From the NCBI GenBank assembly GCA_002375495.1, contig DFLU01000014.1:124001-188000 (forward strand): DNA of 64,000 nucleotides. Direction: 5' to 3'. Of the stretch, positions 8,424 to 16,862 are shown in pieces. The notes under the pieces were generated by a model. The model saw only the letters and a program-made list of their open reading frames with translations. It did not search any database and was not told the DNA's origin. Source of the DNA: Flavobacteriaceae bacterium UBA3611. GTDB lineage: Bacteria; Bacteroidota; Bacteroidia; Flavobacteriales; Flavobacteriaceae. Each line of letters starts with the position of its first letter. Positions within the stretch are counted from its first letter, which is position 1. Both the position numbers and the translations under genes were made by a program.

Positions 8424-10097
8424 ATGAAAGAAATCATGTCGCCCTGGAAACGCTTTGTTGGCCTATTAGAACTTGATAAGCAAGATATAAAGCAAATCTT
8501 TTATTACGCCATTTTCGCAGGTTTGGTTGCCTTAACACTTCCATTGGGAATTCAGGCTATCATTAACCTCATACAAGGTGCGCAAGTTTCTACCTCATGG
8601 ATTGTACTTGTAATACTGGTTACACTAGGGGTAGCATTTCACGGTATTCTTCAACTCATGCAGATACGCATACTTGAAAATATACAACAGAAAATCTTCA
8701 CAAGATCATCGTTCGAGTTTACGTATCGCTTTCCGAAGATAAAAATGAGCGAGCTCCGAAATTATTATCCGCCAGAATTAGCAAATCGTTTTTTCGACAC
8801 CTTAACCGTTCAAAAAGGACTTGCTAAAATCCTTTTGGATTTTCCAGCAGCTTTTTTACAAATTCTATTCGGATTGATTCTGCTATCATTTTACCATCCC
8901 TTCTTTATCATTTACGGTCTTTTACTAGTTATTCTTATCTATGTGGTATTTAAATACACTGCCCGCAGAGGATTGGAAACAAGCCTAAACGAGTCTAAGG
9001 AAAAATATAAAGTAGCACATTGGATTCAAGAAGTGGCCCGATCACTTATTAGCTTTAAACTCTCTGGTAGAACACAGTTAGCAATGCAGCAAAACGACGC
9101 CTTAACTACTGAATACCTTGAGGCCAGAGAAAGCCACTTTAAAATATTGGTACTACAATTTGTTCAAATGATTGGTTTTAAAGTACTGGTTACTGCAGGA
9201 TTATTGATCATTGGCGGATTACTTGTATTGAATCAGCAAATGAATATTGGGCAGTTTGTTGCTGCTGAAATCATTATCATTTTGGTAATGAGTTCGGTAG
9301 AAAAGCTTATCACAGGTCTAGAATCATTCTACGACGTACTTACTTCGTTAGAAAAAATAGGTCAGGTGGTTGATAAAGAATTAGAGCCGCAAGATGGTGA
9401 AAATCCGTTTGAAGTAGACCAACCATTATCGCTAGAATTGGATGAAGTTGCCTACACAACCCCAGACAACAAAAGTATCCTAAAAAATATCAATTTTAGT
9501 ATTACAACTAAAGACCGGATGTTGCTCACCGGAGCATCTGGTTCGGGAAAAACATCTTTATTGAAACTGATTTCAGGACTAAATGAGGTGACGAGCGGGT
9601 ATATTTATATCAACAATGTTTCAATGAAAGGGGTCATGCCCAATAAGTTTAGATCGTATGTTGGCCAGGTACTACCAGGACAGCTACCTTTTGAAGGTTC
9701 GATCTTAGAAAACATCACATTTGGAGATGAAAATATTTCGAGTGACCAATTACATGAAGTGCTAAAAAACTTAGGGCTCTTGTCATTTATCAAAGAACAG
9801 CCCAACGGACTTCAAACAAAATTATATTCTGACGGAAGTCGTATTTCTTTTACGATTGCGCGACGTATCATATTGGCACGAGCAATCATTAACAATCCGA
9901 AATTACTTTTGTTAAAAGATCCATTAGAGCATTGTGATCGCGAAGAAGCAAAACAGATCATTCACTATTTATGCGCTCCTGAACGGCCGTGGGCACTAAT
10001 TGTAGCCAGCAGAAACAATTTATGGGAGCAGTATGCAACAAATATTATTGAATTAAAAGACGGTATCATACACTCAAAAAACGGAAACGATGCTTAA
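8424..10097 (+). CDS. ABC transporter, fused membrane and (degenerate) ATPase domains
   Basis: 557 residues. The N-terminal exporter-type membrane domain has about six helices (to ~residue 315); the nucleotide-binding domain follows. Walker A is intact (GASGSGKTS, 370-378) and a Q-loop is present (SYVGQ). The other motifs are altered: the LSGGQ signature reads YSDGS (468-472), Walker B 'LLLLDE' reads LLLLKD (Lys498-Asp499) and the switch histidine is Ser529 (VASRN). ATP binding may remain but normal hydrolysis is doubtful. There is no C39 peptidase domain. It overlaps the HlyD gene by 8 bases and forms an export complex candidate with HlyD and TolC. The substrate is unknown. Confidence 0.85.
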   Translation: MKEIMSPWKRFVGLLELDKQDIKQIFYYAIFAGLVALTLPLGIQAIINLIQGAQVSTSWIVLVILVTLGVAFHGILQLMQIRILENIQQKIFTRSSFEFTYRFPKIKMSELRNYYPPELANRFFDTLTVQKGLAKILLDFPAAFLQILFGLILLSFYHPFFIIYGLLLVILIYVVFKYTARRGLETSLNESKEKYKVAHWIQEVARSLISFKLSGRTQLAMQQNDALTTEYLEARESHFKILVLQFVQMIGFKVLVTAGLLIIGGLLVLNQQMNIGQFVAAEIIIILVMSSVEKLITGLESFYDVLTSLEKIGQVVDKELEPQDGENPFEVDQPLSLELDEVAYTTPDNKSILKNINFSITTKDRMLLTGASGSGKTSLLKLISGLNEVTSGYIYINNVSMKGVMPNKFRSYVGQVLPGQLPFEGSILENITFGDENISSDQLHEVLKNLGLLSFIKEQPNGLQTKLYSDGSRISFTIARRIILARAIINNPKLLLLKDPLEHCDREEAKQIIHYLCAPERPWALIVASRNNLWEQYATNIIELKDGIIHSKNGNDA

Positions 10098-11445
10098 TAT
10101 TTCACACAACCAACTTAACAAGACTGTTGCGCTCGAGACATATAGTTCGTTTCGAAAAGTGCTTCATAAAAACCACAGTAAATGGTTTAGCAGGTTTATT
10201 GGTGTTTTCGCCATAGTAGGAATCCTTATTCTTTTTTTACCATGGACACAAAATGTGAGCGGTAATGGGTTTGTTACCACCCTCACACCAGACCAACGTC
10301 CCCAAACCATCCAGTCACAGATTCCTGGACGCATTGAAAAGTGGTATGTAAAAGAGGGTGACTTTGTTCAGAAAGGTGATACCATTCTGTTTATTTCTGA
10401 AATAAAAAACGAATACCAAGACCCTGAGCTGGTCGCCAGAACCAACCAACAACGCGACGCTAAAAGCAGGTCGGTTGTTTCGTATCAAGAAAAAATTAAA
10501 GCATTAGAAAATCAAGCCGCTGCACTCGGCAACGAACGTTCGCTAAAATTATCACAGGCTAAAAACAAATTAGCTCAGGCAAAGTTGAAGGTGACTAGTG
10601 ACAGTATCGACCTAGAGGCCGCAAAAACAAATAACATCATTGCACAACGGCAATATGACCGTACACAAACGTTGCAAGAAGAAGGCTTAAAAGCCATGAC
10701 CGATGTAGAAGCAAAGCGGCTAAAATTACAGGAAACACAAGCCAAGTTAATTTCACAACAGAATAGTTTGTTGGCGAGTCGAAATGAGGTGCTGAATGCC
10801 AATCTTGAAATCTCTAGAATTTCAGCAGAATACGGCGACAAGATCGCGAAATCATTGAGTGAAAAGTACACGGCAGAATCGAACCAGTACGATACCGAAG
10901 CACAGGTTTCAAAATTAAACAACCAAGCTACAAATTATCGAATGCGAAATGAATTGTACTATGTTACCGCTCCACAAGATGGCTATATCAACAAAGCCAT
11001 TCGAGGCGGTATAGGCGAAACCTTTAAAGAAGGAGAGCGCTTGGTGGGTATCATGCCAGCAAATTACGATTTGGCAGTCGAAACTTACGTAGACCCAATC
11101 GACTTACCATTAATGCATTTGGGCGAAGAAGTGCGTATTCAATTTGATGGATGGCCGGCTATATTCTTTAGCGGTTGGCCCAATGCATCTTTTGGTACCT
11201 ACGGTGGAAAAATCGTTGCCGTTGAGACATTTATAAGCGAAAACGGAAAATTCAGGATTTTAATTGCACCTGACGATTCAGAAGGAATCTGGCCGCAAAA
11301 TGTTCGCGTAGGTTCGGGCGCTTACACCATTGCCCTATTGGAAGATGTCCCGATTTGGTATGAACTGTGGCGAAGACTGAACGGCTTTCCCCCTAACTAT
11401 TACCAGCCTGACGGAACACAAACCACAAAAGACCAAAAGAAATGA
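10090..11445 (+). CDS. HlyD-family membrane-fusion (periplasmic adaptor) protein
   Basis: 451 residues. A single N-terminal membrane helix (about 33-52) is followed by a biotinyl/lipoyl-like half ('IQSQIPGRIEKWYVKEGDFVQKGDTI'), a long coiled coil (about 110-290), the second lipoyl half ('YYVTAPQDGYINKA') and a beta-barrel C-terminal part. In the HlyD family this bridges an inner-membrane ABC transporter and a TolC channel. It overlaps the ABC gene upstream by 8 bases and the TolC gene downstream by 4 (ATGA), so translation is probably coupled. Confidence 0.92.
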   Translation: MLNISHNQLNKTVALETYSSFRKVLHKNHSKWFSRFIGVFAIVGILILFLPWTQNVSGNGFVTTLTPDQRPQTIQSQIPGRIEKWYVKEGDFVQKGDTILFISEIKNEYQDPELVARTNQQRDAKSRSVVSYQEKIKALENQAAALGNERSLKLSQAKNKLAQAKLKVTSDSIDLEAAKTNNIIAQRQYDRTQTLQEEGLKAMTDVEAKRLKLQETQAKLISQQNSLLASRNEVLNANLEISRISAEYGDKIAKSLSEKYTAESNQYDTEAQVSKLNNQATNYRMRNELYYVTAPQDGYINKAIRGGIGETFKEGERLVGIMPANYDLAVETYVDPIDLPLMHLGEEVRIQFDGWPAIFFSGWPNASFGTYGGKIVAVETFISENGKFRILIAPDDSEGIWPQNVRVGSGAYTIALLEDVPIWYELWRRLNGFPPNYYQPDGTQTTKDQKK

Positions 11446-12872
11446 ATCGATTTATAAGCGTTTTAATATTCTTTTACTGTCTTAGTAGCATGTTGGTTTT
11501 GAACGCCCAAACTGACGCAATTCCTCTAGAGAATATACTTTCGTTTGAGGAGTATCTGGGATATGTAAAAAAACACCATCCGCTCATGAAACAAGCCAAA
11601 CTTACCCTCACGATGGGCGAAGCTAATTTGTTGAAGGCAAGGGGCGGATTTGACCCAAAAATTGAAGTAGATTATGATCGAAAGAAGTTTAAAGATACTG
11701 AGTACTATGACCAATTGAATGCCGCATTTAAAATACCAACGTGGTACGGGATTGAATTGAAGGCTAATTTTGAAGAAAATACAGGAGCGTTCCTCGATCC
11801 GAGTTTAACTGTGCCCGACAATGGGCTCTACAGTGCAGGGATTTCATTTTCGGCCGCCCAGGGATTGCTCATCAACGATCGGATGGCAGATCTAAAAAAA
11901 GCAAAATTCTTTTTAGAGCAAAGTAAGGCAGACCAAGATTTATTGGTAAACAACCTGCTTTTTGAAGCGAGCAAAGCATATTTAGACTGGTTGCAATTTA
12001 CCAATGAGCAACAGATTTATGCTTCGTTTGTGGAAAATGCGGAAACACGCCTTAATGCGGTTACTAGAAGCTCTGAAGTAGGTGAAACGGCGGCAATTGA
12101 CATTACTGAAGCACGCATTACCTACCAAAACCGGCTCTTGAATTTAGAAGAAGCGAACTTAAAACAACGCAAGGCAGCACTGTATGCAAGTAATTTTCTG
12201 TGGATTGATAATGTACCATTAGAAATAGAAGAAAGTGTGCAACCAGAAGCGCCACTCGTGGAAGCTTTTCAACTTTCATTAGCCCTTGATGACACCAACG
12301 CGAATATTTTATTGGAAGAACATCCCAAATTACGAAGCTTGGATGCCAAAATTGGAAGTCTTACCGTCGACAGGAGGCTCAAAAGAAATAGGTTACTCCC
12401 CAAAGTGGACTTACAATACAATTTTTTGTCTACCGAATATGATCAAGTCAGTTCTTTTAATACCGCAAATTACAAGGCCTTTGTGAATATTAGCATCCCA
12501 TTGTTTCTTCGGAAAGAACGTGGCGATCTCCGTTTGGCAAATTTAAAATTACAAGATGCCAACTTTGAACGTAACGGAACCACCCTTTCACTGCAAAATA
12601 AGATCACCGCAGCCCGTACCGAAATCAATTCATTGGGAAGGCAAAATGAATTGGTCAAAGAAATTGTGGAAGATTACAGAACATTGGTAGCAGCAGAAGA
12701 ACGCAAGTTTTCATTAGGCGAAAGTTCTTTATTCCTCATTAATTCACGAGAACAGAAACTCATAGATGCTTCGTTAAAAGAAAATGAAATTACCGTAAAA
12801 CGCCTAGAAGCCATTGCAACGCTGTACAATGTATTGGGGATTTCAGAAGAGCCAGGCGAAAATTTTAATTGA
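11442..12872 (+). CDS. TolC-family outer-membrane efflux protein
   Basis: 476 residues with a signal peptide (MNRFISVLIFFYCLSSMLVLNAQ). It has the TolC/OEP pattern: two helical-barrel repeats with 'AKAYLDWLQFTNEQQIY' and 'VGETAAIDITEARITYQNR' in the first, and 'INSREQKLIDASLKENEITVKRLEAIATLYNVLG' in the second, with beta segments between. It is the third gene of the TetR-regulated export operon and is the probable exit duct. The operon continues six bases later with a small hypothetical gene. Confidence 0.92.
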   Translation: MNRFISVLIFFYCLSSMLVLNAQTDAIPLENILSFEEYLGYVKKHHPLMKQAKLTLTMGEANLLKARGGFDPKIEVDYDRKKFKDTEYYDQLNAAFKIPTWYGIELKANFEENTGAFLDPSLTVPDNGLYSAGISFSAAQGLLINDRMADLKKAKFFLEQSKADQDLLVNNLLFEASKAYLDWLQFTNEQQIYASFVENAETRLNAVTRSSEVGETAAIDITEARITYQNRLLNLEEANLKQRKAALYASNFLWIDNVPLEIEESVQPEAPLVEAFQLSLALDDTNANILLEEHPKLRSLDAKIGSLTVDRRLKRNRLLPKVDLQYNFLSTEYDQVSSFNTANYKAFVNISIPLFLRKERGDLRLANLKLQDANFERNGTTLSLQNKITAARTEINSLGRQNELVKEIVEDYRTLVAAEERKFSLGESSLFLINSREQKLIDASLKENEITVKRLEAIATLYNVLGISEEPGENFN

Positions 12873-12878
12873 TAAAAT

Positions 12879-13187
12879 ATGATACTTTCAGAAAAAAATA
12901 CGCTGTTAGAAGATATAGAAGCAGCCCGTAAAGAAGGTTACACGAGTGACTTTATGTATCGTGAAGGACATTTGATTTGCCGTACAAATAATAAAAAATA
13001 TAGCAAATCAGACTGCACCTTGGTAGAATATTGCCGCCACGAAGGCATGAATGACCCAAGCGATAGTTCCATCCTATTCCTGATTGAATGCAACGATGGT
13101 ACAAAAGGCTGTTTAAGCAGCGCATACGGAGTACATGCTGAGATTGAACTTATCGAGTTTGTGCGTTCCCTTGAGAAAAAAGCCTAA
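12879..13187 (+). CDS. Small conserved flavobacterial protein of unknown function
   Basis: 102 residues, no signal or membrane segment. It contains 'AARKEGYTSDFMYREGHLICR', a central 'FLIECNDGTKGCLSSAYG' and five cysteines. I recognise the pattern from small proteins often annotated as 'phosphoribosylpyrophosphate synthetase' in flavobacteria, but nothing here supports PRPP synthetase activity (no PRPP loop), so I would not use that name. It starts six bases after the TolC gene and is probably the last gene of the export operon. Confidence 0.75.
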   Translation: MILSEKNTLLEDIEAARKEGYTSDFMYREGHLICRTNNKKYSKSDCTLVEYCRHEGMNDPSDSSILFLIECNDGTKGCLSSAYGVHAEIELIEFVRSLEKKA

Positions 13188-13215
13188 TATTAACTAGCAA
13201 AATGGCCCCAAACCC

Positions 13216-13337
13216 ACAACGCGCTGTGGCGTTGTATTCTATCCAGCATCAATCACCGGGATTCTTTAGCTGCGCTAAACATCCCAGAGCGAAACCGCTC
13301 CTGCAAGTGCAAAATCTACAACGCCCTATGGCGTTGT
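13216..13337. repeat. Hairpin array bounded by two near-identical 20-bp palindromes
   Basis: Four consecutive hairpins lie within 122 bp: ACAACGC/GCGTTGT (13216-13235), GGGAT..TTTAGC/GCTAAA..ATCCC (13258-13285), GAGCG/CGCTC (13287-13300) and ACAACGCC/GGCGTTGT (13318-13337). The first and last are the same 20-mer with two differences. The layout resembles a REP/BIME-type element. Confidence 0.7.
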
Positions 13338-13346
13338 GTTTTTTTT
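13318..13346 (+). terminator. Intrinsic terminator of the export operon
   Basis: An 8-bp stem ACAACGCC/GGCGTTGT with loop CTAT is followed by a run of eight T. It lies 131 bases after the last gene of the ABC/HlyD/TolC operon and is the last member of the hairpin array. Confidence 0.75.
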
Positions 13347-13393
13347 GTTTCAACAGTCCATCGAGCAAGCTCGTGACCTTTTGAAACAAAAAA
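13341..13393. terminator. Symmetric inverted repeat, possible bidirectional terminator
   Basis: TTTTTTGTTTCAA at 13341-13353 pairs exactly with TTGAAACAAAAAA at 13381-13393, enclosing a small CGAGC/GCTCG hairpin. T-runs on both strands would allow termination in either direction between the export operon and the tRNA gene. Confidence 0.55.
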
Positions 13394-13419
13394 ATCCACA
13401 TCTTTCAATGTGGATTTTT
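13390..13419 (-). terminator. Intrinsic terminator of tRNA-Val(UAC)
   Basis: A perfect 12-bp stem (AAAAATCCACAT/ATGTGGATTTTT) with a 6-base loop, followed on the minus strand by further T residues. It begins about 10 bases past the tRNA 3' end. Confidence 0.8.
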
Positions 13420-13428
13420 CAATTAATG

Positions 13429-13503
13429 TGGGCGCGAAGGGATTCGAACCCCTGACCCCTTGGGTGTAAACCAAGTGCTCTGAACCAACTGAGCTACGCG
13501 CCC
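13429..13503 (-). tRNA. tRNA-Val (anticodon UAC)
   Basis: 75 bases including discriminator A; CCA is not encoded. Acceptor GGGCGCG/CGCGCCC is fully paired, D stem GCTC/GAGC, anticodon stem CTTGG/CCAAG, T stem AGGGG/CCCTT with loop TTCGAAT (one A-U, one G-U at the ends). The anticodon loop UUUACAC has a normal U33 and anticodon UAC, reading GUA/GUG and possibly all valine codons. It has its own promoter and terminator. Confidence 0.96.
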
Positions 13504-13521
13504 TTGCTTTGTTAGCGGTTG

Positions 13522-13551
13522 CAAATATAAAACCCTTTTTCTTTTCCGCAA
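13522..13551 (-). promoter_or_regulatory. Promoter of tRNA-Val(UAC)
   Basis: On the minus strand TTG (13551-13549), exactly 19 bases, then TATATTTG (13529-13522): an exact match to the Bacteroidetes sigma-ABfr consensus TTG-N19-TAnnTTTG. It lies 18 bases from the mature tRNA 5' end. Confidence 0.75.
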
Positions 13552-13663
13552 ACATATTTAGCGAAAATAAATATCTTTTTTTAATAGAATGCTACGCCAA
13601 AAATTCTTCAGAACAAATAACGCACTTGTCCTTATTCAGTATCTTGCAATATTCCCAATTCTA

Positions 13664-15910
13664 ATGAAAAGACGCATCTCCTTCAAGAAACTCCTTACAA
13701 AGATCGCCATTGTTTTTGGTATTATTTTCGGTTTGTTTTGCCTGTTCATTGGCACGGTTTATTTTGGGCTCTGGGGCGCACTGCCTTCTGAAAAAGAACT
13801 AAAAGAACTCTCCCTGTATCGAGCCTCAGAATTCTACGATATCAATAATGAGCTCATCGGAAAGTTTTATATTGAAAATCGGCAACCGATTCCTTTAGAT
13901 AGCGTTCCTATGCATGTGCGCGACGCACTTATCGCCACAGAAGATGTGCGTTTTTATGACCATAACGGAATCGACACCCGAAGCCTTTTCCGGGTAGTAT
14001 GGAAATCGATTTTACTACAAAACAAATCGTCGGGGGGCGGAAGCACCTTAACCCAACAATTGGCCAAAAATCTTTACAAACGCAAACCATTCGGGATATT
14101 CACTATGCCCGTCGCAAAGACAAAAGAAATTTTTATTGCGAGAAAACTGGAAACAGTATATGATAAAGAAACCATTCTTGCCCTCTATCTTAATTCGGCT
14201 CCTTTCAGCGGAAATACACACGGCATCGAAAGTGCCTCTCGTAAGTTTTTCAACAAACCTACGAAAGAACTTACCGTAGCTGAAGCTGCAACACTAGTGG
14301 GCACCTTAAAAGCAACCACATATTACAACCCCAACAAGCATCCTGAACGTAGCATTACAAGACGTAATGTTGTGCTTGACCAGATGCACAAGTACAATTT
14401 TATTTCCGAAGAAGCACTTCAAAAACACCGTGAAGAGCCGTTAGAAATCGATTTTGCGAGTTTTGATGAGCAGCGCGGATTGGCGCCTTACTTCAGGGAG
14501 AAACTCCGCCAACGTATGCTTACTTGGTGCAAAGAGAATACAAATCTCCTGAAACAACCGAATTTGTATACTAGCGGACTTAAAATCTACACTACCATCG
14601 ATAAAAAAATGCAAGAGATGGCAGAACTTGCCACTCGGGAACATCTTGAGAAACTTCAAGATCAATTTGAAAACGAATACGGAAGTAAAGCACCGTGGAA
14701 ACGCACTAGTGATTTGTTTAAGCGAAAAGTGACCACACTTGAAGTCTACAAAAAACTAAAGGAAAAAGGATATTCTGAAGAAGCCATTCTTGATTCCCTA
14801 AACGTAAAACGAAAAATGACTGTGTCCCGATTTGGCAGACGAAGCAAAGTTCGATTTAGTACTTTGGATAGTCTTGAGTATTACCTACGATCCTTGAACA
14901 CCGGAACCTTGATTATTGGGAAAGATGGTGCCATTAAAACTTGGATTGGCGGCGTAGATTTTGAGCATTTCAAGTATGACCACGTGCAAAGCAGACGCCA
15001 AGTGGGATCTATTTTTAAACCCATCGTGTACACTTCGGCACTTGAAAACGGAATGTCTCCTTGCGATTATTTTTCGGCACGTCAAGTTTCCTATGAAAAT
15101 CTAAATAATTGGAGTCCGTCAAATTCGGGTTCTAAAAATGAAAAATATTTAAACTATAGTATGACCGAAGCGCTTACGCAATCAATAAATACGGTTTCCG
15201 TAAAGGTTTTGGAGAAAACAGGCATATCGAACACCATACAGCTGGCCGAACGACTTAAAATTTCGAGTGAACTACCCGAAGTGCCCTCATTGGCATTAGG
15301 AACAGGAGAAATGAGCATTTGGGAAGTTGCTGGGGCGTTTTCAGCTTATATTAACGAGCAAAAGGCAGCTACCCCACACTATTTGCTGCGCATTGAAAAT
15401 GCACAAGGAAAAGTATTGGAGAAATTTGACACCCCAAAACCCGGAAAGGAAGCCTTTTCAGAAACTACCCGCCAACAAATGCTTGCCATGATGCAAAATG
15501 TGGTAAACAAAGGAACCGCAAAGCGGATTCGCAGTTCGTACGGACTTAAAAATGAGTTGGCTGGAAAAACAGGTACGACACAATCTAATAAAGATGCTTG
15601 GTTTGTAGGAATCTTGCCAGATTTAGTCACGGTTACCTGGGTAGGGCACGACGATCATCGCATCGGTTTTAAGAGCACAAGACTGGGGCAAGGCGCAAAC
15701 GCCGCACTGCCCATTACCGCACGACTACTTCAGAAAATGAATAAGGAACCTGATTTTGACCCATACACCAAATCTACTTTTGGTAGTATGAGTGCAGAAG
15801 TTTCAGAAAGCATGGACTGCCCACCGACCAAACGTGATGGATTTTTAAAACGCCTGTTTACCAATCCTGATAAAACAAAAACAAAAAACTATCAAAAAGA
15901 AGGGAATTAA
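13664..15910 (+). CDS. Class A penicillin-binding protein (PBP1A type)
   Basis: 748 residues from the ATG at 13664; an in-frame ATG at 13589 would add 25 residues that do not look native. A cytoplasmic basic start (MKRRISFKKLL) precedes one membrane helix. The GT51 glycosyltransferase domain has 'ATEDVRFYDHNGID' (catalytic Glu) and 'GGGSTLTQQLAKNLY'. The transpeptidase domain has SIFK (nucleophile Ser), SxN as SIN in 'TQSINTVSVKV', and KTG in 'AGKTGTTQSNKDAWFVG'. It polymerises and cross-links peptidoglycan on the periplasmic face. It stands alone, convergent with the yitT-like gene. Confidence 0.93.
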   Translation: MKRRISFKKLLTKIAIVFGIIFGLFCLFIGTVYFGLWGALPSEKELKELSLYRASEFYDINNELIGKFYIENRQPIPLDSVPMHVRDALIATEDVRFYDHNGIDTRSLFRVVWKSILLQNKSSGGGSTLTQQLAKNLYKRKPFGIFTMPVAKTKEIFIARKLETVYDKETILALYLNSAPFSGNTHGIESASRKFFNKPTKELTVAEAATLVGTLKATTYYNPNKHPERSITRRNVVLDQMHKYNFISEEALQKHREEPLEIDFASFDEQRGLAPYFREKLRQRMLTWCKENTNLLKQPNLYTSGLKIYTTIDKKMQEMAELATREHLEKLQDQFENEYGSKAPWKRTSDLFKRKVTTLEVYKKLKEKGYSEEAILDSLNVKRKMTVSRFGRRSKVRFSTLDSLEYYLRSLNTGTLIIGKDGAIKTWIGGVDFEHFKYDHVQSRRQVGSIFKPIVYTSALENGMSPCDYFSARQVSYENLNNWSPSNSGSKNEKYLNYSMTEALTQSINTVSVKVLEKTGISNTIQLAERLKISSELPEVPSLALGTGEMSIWEVAGAFSAYINEQKAATPHYLLRIENAQGKVLEKFDTPKPGKEAFSETTRQQMLAMMQNVVNKGTAKRIRSSYGLKNELAGKTGTTQSNKDAWFVGILPDLVTVTWVGHDDHRIGFKSTRLGQGANAALPITARLLQKMNKEPDFDPYTKSTFGSMSAEVSESMDCPPTKRDGFLKRLFTNPDKTKTKNYQKEGN

Positions 15911-15916
15911 AAGCGC

Positions 15917-16840
15917 TTAGTTGGCGTCATTCGGTTCATTAGTGATAAATAAGGATGCATCTAACGATCTCGATTTTTTTCTGTCCAAATATTTCCTGAG
16001 CACACCTCCTTTAACGTTGTTGATATCGAATTCGATCACAAAAGCATCTGGATCTACTGTGTCCAACACCTTGGTAAGCTTCCTGATATCGATACGGTTT
16101 ATTACTGTGTGAATGATTCTTGTTTCAGATTGTTTCCCCGTATTCCCATAACCAGATTCGCCTTTATAAATGGTCATCCCTACCCCTATTTGATGAATGA
16201 TAGCATGTTCTACGGCAGCTGAATGTTTAGAAACAATCATTAAACCAATAAAATCTTCAAATCCTTCAATAATGAAATCGATGACCTTGGCGGTTACTAG
16301 ATATGTTAAAATAGAATACATGGCAAGCTCTAACGAGATAAAAATAGCCGTTACCGAGAATAAAATAATATTGAACAATAAAATCGTTTTCCCTATGCTT
16401 ATTCCGAAGCGATCGTAGATAAAAATTCCTAATATTTCAGAACCGTCGAGCACTGCTCCATTCCGTATGGCCAGCCCAATTCCCATCCCCAAAAACAATC
16501 CGCCAAAAATAGCGATCAGCAGCTTGTCTTCTGTAATGGTGTTAAACGATTCCAGTTTTATTAAAAGTGCCAGCAGTGATATGGCAATGATACTTTTTAC
16601 AACAATGCGTTTAGATAATGTGAAATACCCCATGACTACGAAGGGAATGCTGAATACCATTAGCAATATGGAAATATCCCAGCTAGTTTGGCTACTTACC
16701 AACAGGGCGATTCCTGTTACTCCGCCGTCTAAAAACCCATTGGGCAATAAGAATGCTTTTAGACCAATACTGGCCAACAACACACCGATACCTATTTGGA
16801 GATACTCTGAAACTACTTGAACGAATTGCGTTATTTTCAT
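15917..16840 (-). CDS. YitT-family membrane protein (DUF161 + DUF2179)
   Basis: 307 residues. About five to six N-terminal membrane helices with 'GLKAFLLPNGFLDGGVTGIALLV' and 'IRNGAVLDGSEILGIF' (YitT/DUF161 signature) are followed by a cytoplasmic C-terminal DUF2179 domain ('KHSAAVEHAIIHQIGVGMTIYKGESGYGNTGKQSETRIIHTVINRID'-like region). Family members are common in Bacteroidetes and Firmicutes; the transported substrate or ligand is not established. It lies 22 bases downstream of folC on the same strand and is probably the last gene of that transcript. Confidence 0.88.
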   Translation of the reverse strand: MKITQFVQVVSEYLQIGIGVLLASIGLKAFLLPNGFLDGGVTGIALLVSSQTSWDISILLMVFSIPFVVMGYFTLSKRIVVKSIIAISLLALLIKLESFNTITEDKLLIAIFGGLFLGMGIGLAIRNGAVLDGSEILGIFIYDRFGISIGKTILLFNIILFSVTAIFISLELAMYSILTYLVTAKVIDFIIEGFEDFIGLMIVSKHSAAVEHAIIHQIGVGMTIYKGESGYGNTGKQSETRIIHTVINRIDIRKLTKVLDTVDPDAFVIEFDINNVKGGVLRKYLDRKKSRSLDASLFITNEPNDAN

Positions 16841-16862
16841 GTCTGAAAGTTACCAAAATAAA

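Noticed and set aside
12879..13187. Naming the small gene after TolC a phosphoribosylpyrophosphate synthetase
   Set aside because: The name is common in databases for similar sequences, but the protein is only 102 residues and lacks a PRPP loop.
13202..13384. 60-residue plus-strand ORF over the hairpin array, and a 79-residue minus ORF over the tRNA
   Set aside because: They cover palindromes and the tRNA-Val(UAC) gene; codon content is meaningless.
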